NCBI GenBank assembly: GCA_964292325.1
Contig: CAXYVG010000019.1
Coordinates: forward strand, 1 to 49,432
DNA from: CTSoil-075 sp964292325
GTDB lineage: Bacteria > Bacillota > Negativicutes > DSM-13327
Length of the DNA: 49,432 bases
Reading direction: 5' to 3'
In this document: piece after piece, positions 45,848 to 49,432 of the stretch
How positions within the stretch are numbered: the stretch's first letter is position 1
Layout: each line of letters starts with the position of its first letter
The notes under the pieces: model-generated
Told to the model about the DNA's origin: nothing
Databases searched by the model: none
Seen by the model: only the letters and a program-made list of their open reading frames with translations
Made by a program: the position numbers and the translations under genes

Positions 45848-46034
45848 ATCAATACCGCCCTTCATTACTATTGTTAATTATATGTAAGATTCGCCCCCAA
45901 AAAGGGTTTTATCTATAGAAAACAGAAAAGATATGGTAAGAAAAAACAAAAGATGATTATAATTAGAAGAATCCTTCTTTTTCACTTTACAGCATGCGCA
46001 CAAATATGTCTAATATATATTTAATAGTATAGTA

Positions 46035-46049
46035 ATACTTTTAAAGTAT
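46035..46049. promoter_or_regulatory. Inverted repeat in the LysR/alcohol dehydrogenase control region
   Basis: ATACTTT-T-AAAGTAT, 7-bp arms, just upstream of the LysR ribosome site in a divergent spacer. It is a candidate binding site for autoregulation and operon control, which is inference from position. Confidence 0.45.
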
Positions 46050-46070
46050 CACAGAAGGAGAGAAACACTT

Positions 46071-46970
46071 TTGGAATTACGTCATTTGAAATATTTCAAA
46101 GCCGTAGCTGAAGAATTGCATTTTGGAAAAGCTGCAGCTCGTTTGAATATGGCACAGCCACCATTAAGTCTTCAAATTCGTCAATTAGAAGAAGAAATCG
46201 GGGTACCGCTTTTCCAGCGTACAAAAAGGAATGTAGAGTTAACCGATGAAGGAGAAGTTTTTTTAGAAAAAGTGTATCAAATTTTTAATAGCCTAGATGA
46301 AGCCGTTGAAAAAGCAAGGATGGTAAATCGTGGTGAAATCGGAGAAATCGTTATTGGTTTCATCGCATCTGCAGCTTATGATATTCTTCCAAACATTATG
46401 AAATATTATAAAAAACAATACCCTGCAATACATGTTATTTTAAAACAGTTAACGTCTGAAGAACAAATCAAATGCTTGCAAGAAGGAAGCCTTCATATAG
46501 GAATCGTCAGTGAACCTATTGAATGTGAAAAAATAACTCACGAAGTAATTAGATGCGAATCTATGGTTATCGCCATACAAAAAGGACATCCTTTAGCTTC
46601 GGGATCATCTGCAATTGACCTTATTGATTTCGCTAATGATCCATTTGTTTTGACAGGGCGAAAGTCAAACCCTAGACATTACGACGGAGTGATTAACTGT
46701 TGTTATCAGGTAGGATTCAGCCCAAAAATTGTTCAAGAAACAGAAGAAATGTCTAGTGTATTATCTTTAGTATCTGCAGGAATTGGTGTAGCTTTAGTAC
46801 CCGCTTCTATGCAATTACTCTTAGCAAATAAAATTGTATATCGTGATATTAAGAATATAGACTATAGAACTACAACAGCTCTTGCATGGGAAAGTAGTAA
46901 TAAATCACCAATAACACGTGCATTTATTGATTTGATGAAAAAAACAGTCATTCCGATTTTTAATCTATAA
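46071..46970 (+). CDS. LysR family transcriptional regulator
   Basis: A 299-residue protein of standard length. The winged helix at the N-terminus (LRHLKYFKAVAEELHFGKAA, then MAQPPLSLQIRQLEEEIGVP) and the two-part effector-binding domain (about 90-295) are typical, near the CatR/BenM branch. The start is TTG at 46071 after GAAGGAG. It is divergent from the alcohol dehydrogenase/nitroreductase operon, its likely target. Its 3' end runs directly into a chemoreceptor relic on the other strand, with no clear terminator. Confidence 0.92.
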   Translation: MELRHLKYFKAVAEELHFGKAAARLNMAQPPLSLQIRQLEEEIGVPLFQRTKRNVELTDEGEVFLEKVYQIFNSLDEAVEKARMVNRGEIGEIVIGFIASAAYDILPNIMKYYKKQYPAIHVILKQLTSEEQIKCLQEGSLHIGIVSEPIECEKITHEVIRCESMVIAIQKGHPLASGSSAIDLIDFANDPFVLTGRKSNPRHYDGVINCCYQVGFSPKIVQETEEMSSVLSLVSAGIGVALVPASMQLLLANKIVYRDIKNIDYRTTTALAWESSNKSPITRAFIDLMKKTVIPIFNL

Positions 46971-46974
46971 TTTT

Positions 46975-47213
46975 CAATTGTATGACTAAACTGTCGAAGT
47001 TCCATCGCCAGTTTGGCCAATGCCTGACTGGAAGAGGTAATCTCCTCCATAGATGCGGATTGCTCTTCCGTTGCCGCTGATACTGTTTGTGCTTGTCCGG
47101 ATGCATTGACAACTTCGGCTCCCAGCTTAACTTCCCGGGTGCCATCAGACATGGCTACCACCGCTTTTACCGCTTTTTCTACCGACTGATTGCCTTCCTG
47201 GGCTTTATAGAAT
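46975..47213 (-). pseudogene. Chemoreceptor C-terminal relic with internal deletions
   Basis: The stretch translates as pieces of a chemoreceptor signalling domain: EGNQSVEKAV, then MSDGTREVKLGAEVVNASGQ, then QTVSAATEEQSASMEEITSS and SSQALAKLAMELRQFSH. Against the receptor at 36688-38376, about 115 and 50 residues are missing at the two joins, in frame. There is no start codon, sensor part or proper stop. Confidence 0.8.
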
Positions 47214-47227
47214 TAGGGTTAATCAAA

Positions 47228-47266
47228 TAGAAAACAGCTGTCTCGGTTGAGACAGCTGTTTTTTAT
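47228..47266. terminator. Terminator of the sensor operon
   Basis: A 14-bp perfect stem (47231-47244 with 47249-47262), 4-nt loop, T-rich on both sides, directly after the histidine kinase stop. Confidence 0.85.
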
Positions 47267-48685
47267 TTACTCTTCATTGATTATTCTATGTTTTATCGGC
47301 AGCTTTAGTGTAAAAGTTGCCCCATTGCCAGGAAGACTCTCTACTAAAATCTCGCCATTATGGCGGTTAACAATAATATCATAGGAAATACTTAGCCCCA
47401 TACCGGTTCCCTGCCCGACTGCTTTGGTGGTGAAAAAAGGATTAAAAATACTATTCAAATCCTCCGGATTAATTCCTGCGCCATTATCCCGCACTTCACA
47501 ATAGACAAACTCATCCTCAGCCCATGTCGATACAGTAATGATGCCCTGCTGGTCTGAGCAGGCTGCCTTTATCGCATGTGCGGCATTAACAATGATGTTG
47601 AGTAAAACCTGGTTAATCTCATCCCCCACTGCTTCAATCGGCGGAATGTCTTCGCGCTGCTGCTCAACCTTAATATCAGGCTTCAGTTCATTCTGCGCCA
47701 TCACGAGCGCACTATTAAGGCCTGCCAGCAAATCATACTGCTCAAATTCACGCCGATGATTCATATGTGAATATAACCTCATCCCTTTAACAATCTTGGC
47801 CATACGGGTTAGACCATCGAGCGTCTCTCGAAATAGCCCTGGCAAGTCGCCAAAAATAAAGACCAACTCCTGTTTCTGTTCTGCAGTAAGAGCCTGATGA
47901 TTTTCCTGTACATCTGCTAATTCTTGATATTGGCTAAGTATGTTATTGAGGAAAGCAAAGTACTCCTCCAACATTTCTACGTTACTGATAACAAACCCCA
48001 AGGGGTTATTGATTTCGTGTGCTACACCGGCCGCCAGTTGGCCGATTCCAGCTAGTTTTTCCTGTTGAATCAGCTTGTTCTGCGTATGTTTAAGCGTTGT
48101 TAAAGCCCGCGTCAGCTCCTTATTTTTTATCGTTAATTCTTCTTTCGAGCGTTTTAGGATTCTTTCAATCTCTTTTCTGGCCGCTATTTCATGTTTACCT
48201 TTTTGATTGATTTGCTGCAATTTATAGACCGTAAAAGCCATTATTGAAAACACACTTAGTAAAGTAAAGGCCACCTGCATAATGTGTCCGAAATTTGCGT
48301 ACAACACAACCGAGCCGCACACTTGATTGTTATAGCGAATTTCGGCTGACTTACGAATGGAAAATACCGAAGGCGGTGCCAGTGTTTCACGATGCCACAA
48401 ATGACCACCGTCATCATAAACTTCTATAGTCTCTACACCATCAACGCTTTCTAAATCAGCAAAAGTCTCAATAAACTTTTCCACGCTTAGCAGCCAATAC
48501 TCCGGGTTTTCTTGAATGGCCTGCTTAAATTTAACAGCATACCTTTGCGCGTAAAAGGCAACTCTTTCACTCCGGTCACCATACTCCAGGAAAAAATAAG
48601 TAACGGGTGTGGCCATCGCTAAGATTAGTATGGCAAAAACCAGCAGCATGTCTGTAAAAAGGATATATTTTCTCCAAGGAAGCAT
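47267..48685 (-). CDS. Membrane histidine kinase coupled to the PstS-like lipoprotein
   Basis: A 472-residue kinase: membrane helix at about 8-32, a periplasmic region at about 35-140 (CGSVVLYANF near its end), second helix at about 142-162, coiled coil, then the core with phosphorylated His in GVAHEINNPLG and ATP site VRDNGAGI and GQGTGMGLSISYDI. An ATG at 48685 has GAGG nine bases upstream; ATG 48694 or GTG 48700 are alternatives, the last overlapping the lipoprotein stop. The lipoprotein and the kinase overlap or nearly touch, suggesting the binding protein presents a ligand to the kinase. No response regulator lies in the window. Part of this gene also appears in the relic at 38662-39085. 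Confidence 0.9.
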   Translation of the reverse strand: MLPWRKYILFTDMLLVFAILILAMATPVTYFFLEYGDRSERVAFYAQRYAVKFKQAIQENPEYWLLSVEKFIETFADLESVDGVETIEVYDDGGHLWHRETLAPPSVFSIRKSAEIRYNNQVCGSVVLYANFGHIMQVAFTLLSVFSIMAFTVYKLQQINQKGKHEIAARKEIERILKRSKEELTIKNKELTRALTTLKHTQNKLIQQEKLAGIGQLAAGVAHEINNPLGFVISNVEMLEEYFAFLNNILSQYQELADVQENHQALTAEQKQELVFIFGDLPGLFRETLDGLTRMAKIVKGMRLYSHMNHRREFEQYDLLAGLNSALVMAQNELKPDIKVEQQREDIPPIEAVGDEINQVLLNIIVNAAHAIKAACSDQQGIITVSTWAEDEFVYCEVRDNGAGINPEDLNSIFNPFFTTKAVGQGTGMGLSISYDIIVNRHNGEILVESLPGNGATFTLKLPIKHRIINEE

Positions 48686-48696
48686 CGCCTTCATCC

Positions 48697-49432
48697 TCAC
48701 TTACCTAAAGGAATACATTTATTTTCGATAATTATCTCTCTACCTGGCTGCGAAAAAGCAAACTCGACAAAAGCCTGTATTGCAGGATCAAGCGGTTCTT
48801 TATACACATAATTTAGATCTTTAAACAGAGCATAGCTGCCATCCAGTACCGTTTGCTCAGAGGGCATTATCCCTTCAACTTTCAGCACCTTCATGCCTTG
48901 TACATCCCCTGACATATTGATAAAGCCTATCGCACTAGGCGTCTGTTTAAGCGCTTGTTCCTGTGCCTGCTGATTATAAAATAACCGCCAGCGATTTTCT
49001 TGTAAAGCTTCCAGTAATACCTCTTTAAACCCCGGGATTTTCTGCATTAGTACTTCATTGGTGCTGTCCTTTTCATACATCATAAACACCGTAATTGTTT
49101 CACCATTCGACCAGGTGCTTTTTTCACCCCGATAAATTTTCACTAAATCCTCATAACTAACATTATCATCCGGCACAGCTGCGCCCGCTGCAACAACCAG
49201 ACCAGACCGGGCATAGGGAAGTTCCTTTAGTCCATTTTTTCTTTCTTCTTCAGTAAGTGATCTTGAAGTAAGCCCTAAGTTAATACTCCCGTTTGCCACA
49301 CCCGTTATACCGCCGCCCGAACCAATACTATTAGGTATTTCCATGTTCAGTTTTCGTTCAACGCAAAAAGTAGCCGCCAGTTTTCTCGTTACAGCAATAT
49401 TGCTGCCCGAACCAGCAATAATAAGTTTATCT
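48697..49432 (-). CDS. PstS-like phosphate-type binding lipoprotein (5' end outside the window)
   Basis: The frame is open to the window edge, so the first ATG seen at 49344 is internal. The visible 244 residues start DKLIIAGSGSNIAVTRKL and continue with IPNSIGSGGGITGVANGSIN, the ligand loop of PstS-like proteins, to LGLTSRSLTEEE and the C-terminal FAFSQPGREIIIENKCI. The family binds phosphate or other oxyanions at the cell surface. The relic at 38855-39085 keeps the missing start (signal peptide with lipobox ISVGC), so the full protein is predicted to be a lipoprotein. There is no permease gene beside it; the kinase follows directly. Confidence 0.88.
   Translation of the reverse strand, partial: DKLIIAGSGSNIAVTRKLAATFCVERKLNMEIPNSIGSGGGITGVANGSINLGLTSRSLTEEERKNGLKELPYARSGLVVAAGAAVPDDNVSYEDLVKIYRGEKSTWSNGETITVFMMYEKDSTNEVLMQKIPGFKEVLLEALQENRWRLFYNQQAQEQALKQTPSAIGFINMSGDVQGMKVLKVEGIMPSEQTVLDGSYALFKDLNYVYKEPLDPAIQAFVEFAFSQPGREIIIENKCIPLGK

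Noticed and set aside
1..49432. CRISPR array, tRNA or rRNA genes
   Set aside because: No regularly spaced repeats, cloverleaf patterns or rRNA core sequences were seen on either strand.

Overview
The window looks like a chromosomal segment of a low-GC, motile, diderm anaerobe of the Firmicutes, most like Negativicutes of the Sporomusaceae (Pelosinus/Sporomusa type). This is an inference. The supports are a T-box leader upstream of leuA (a Firmicutes trait) together with a heptose-bisphosphate phosphatase of the LPS pathway, many chemoreceptors and c-di-GMP proteins, and ferredoxin-type and iron-dependent redox enzymes. No rRNA, tRNA or CRISPR array was seen.

Layout. 1-1198: the 5' part of an IS110 transposase, cut by the window edge, with a structured leader. 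1199-3490: leucine-responsive T-box leader and a 2-isopropylmalate synthase fused to an AraC-type DNA-binding domain. 3647-12110: a giant hybrid histidine kinase with an HD-GYP response regulator, divergent from a GGDEF+HD-GYP receptor. 12239-18471: MFS transporter, GNAT acetyltransferase, PocR-domain kinase, Lrp regulator, TauE/DUF1634 exporter pair. 18674-24520: universal stress protein, REC-DUF3369-HD-GYP regulator, second PocR kinase, chemoreceptor. 24557-26626: a partner-switching set (PP2C phosphatase with a degenerate receiver, anti-sigma-type kinase, STAS antagonist). 26735-29410: two 409-residue EAL-HDOD paralogues. 29920-32117: V4R sensor and PAS-PucR regulator. 32418-32987: gmhB. 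33148-36503: a three-gene MoxR ATPase / zincin-VWA / 22-residue-repeat system. 36688-38376: chemoreceptor.

38.4-43.9 kb is a region of insertion and decay. It holds a cheW fragment, a collapsed copy of the sensor operon that lies intact at the right end of the window, a group II intron sitting inside a palindromic dispersed repeat, and an intact IS607 element (serine recombinase plus TnpB). 43896-46970: ferredoxin-nitroreductase and iron alcohol dehydrogenase, divergent from a LysR regulator. 46975-47213: chemoreceptor relic. 47267-49432: a histidine kinase and a PstS-like binding lipoprotein that runs off the window.

Functionally the window is dominated by signal transduction. Three HD-GYP proteins, one GGDEF domain, two EAL-HDOD proteins, four histidine kinases and two intact chemoreceptors lie within 49 kb, probably linking redox and small-molecule sensing to c-di-GMP and motility. 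The best candidates for new biology are the MoxR-VWA-repeat triad, the LeuA-AraC fusion, the pseudo-receiver phosphatase and the V4R/PAS-PucR pair.
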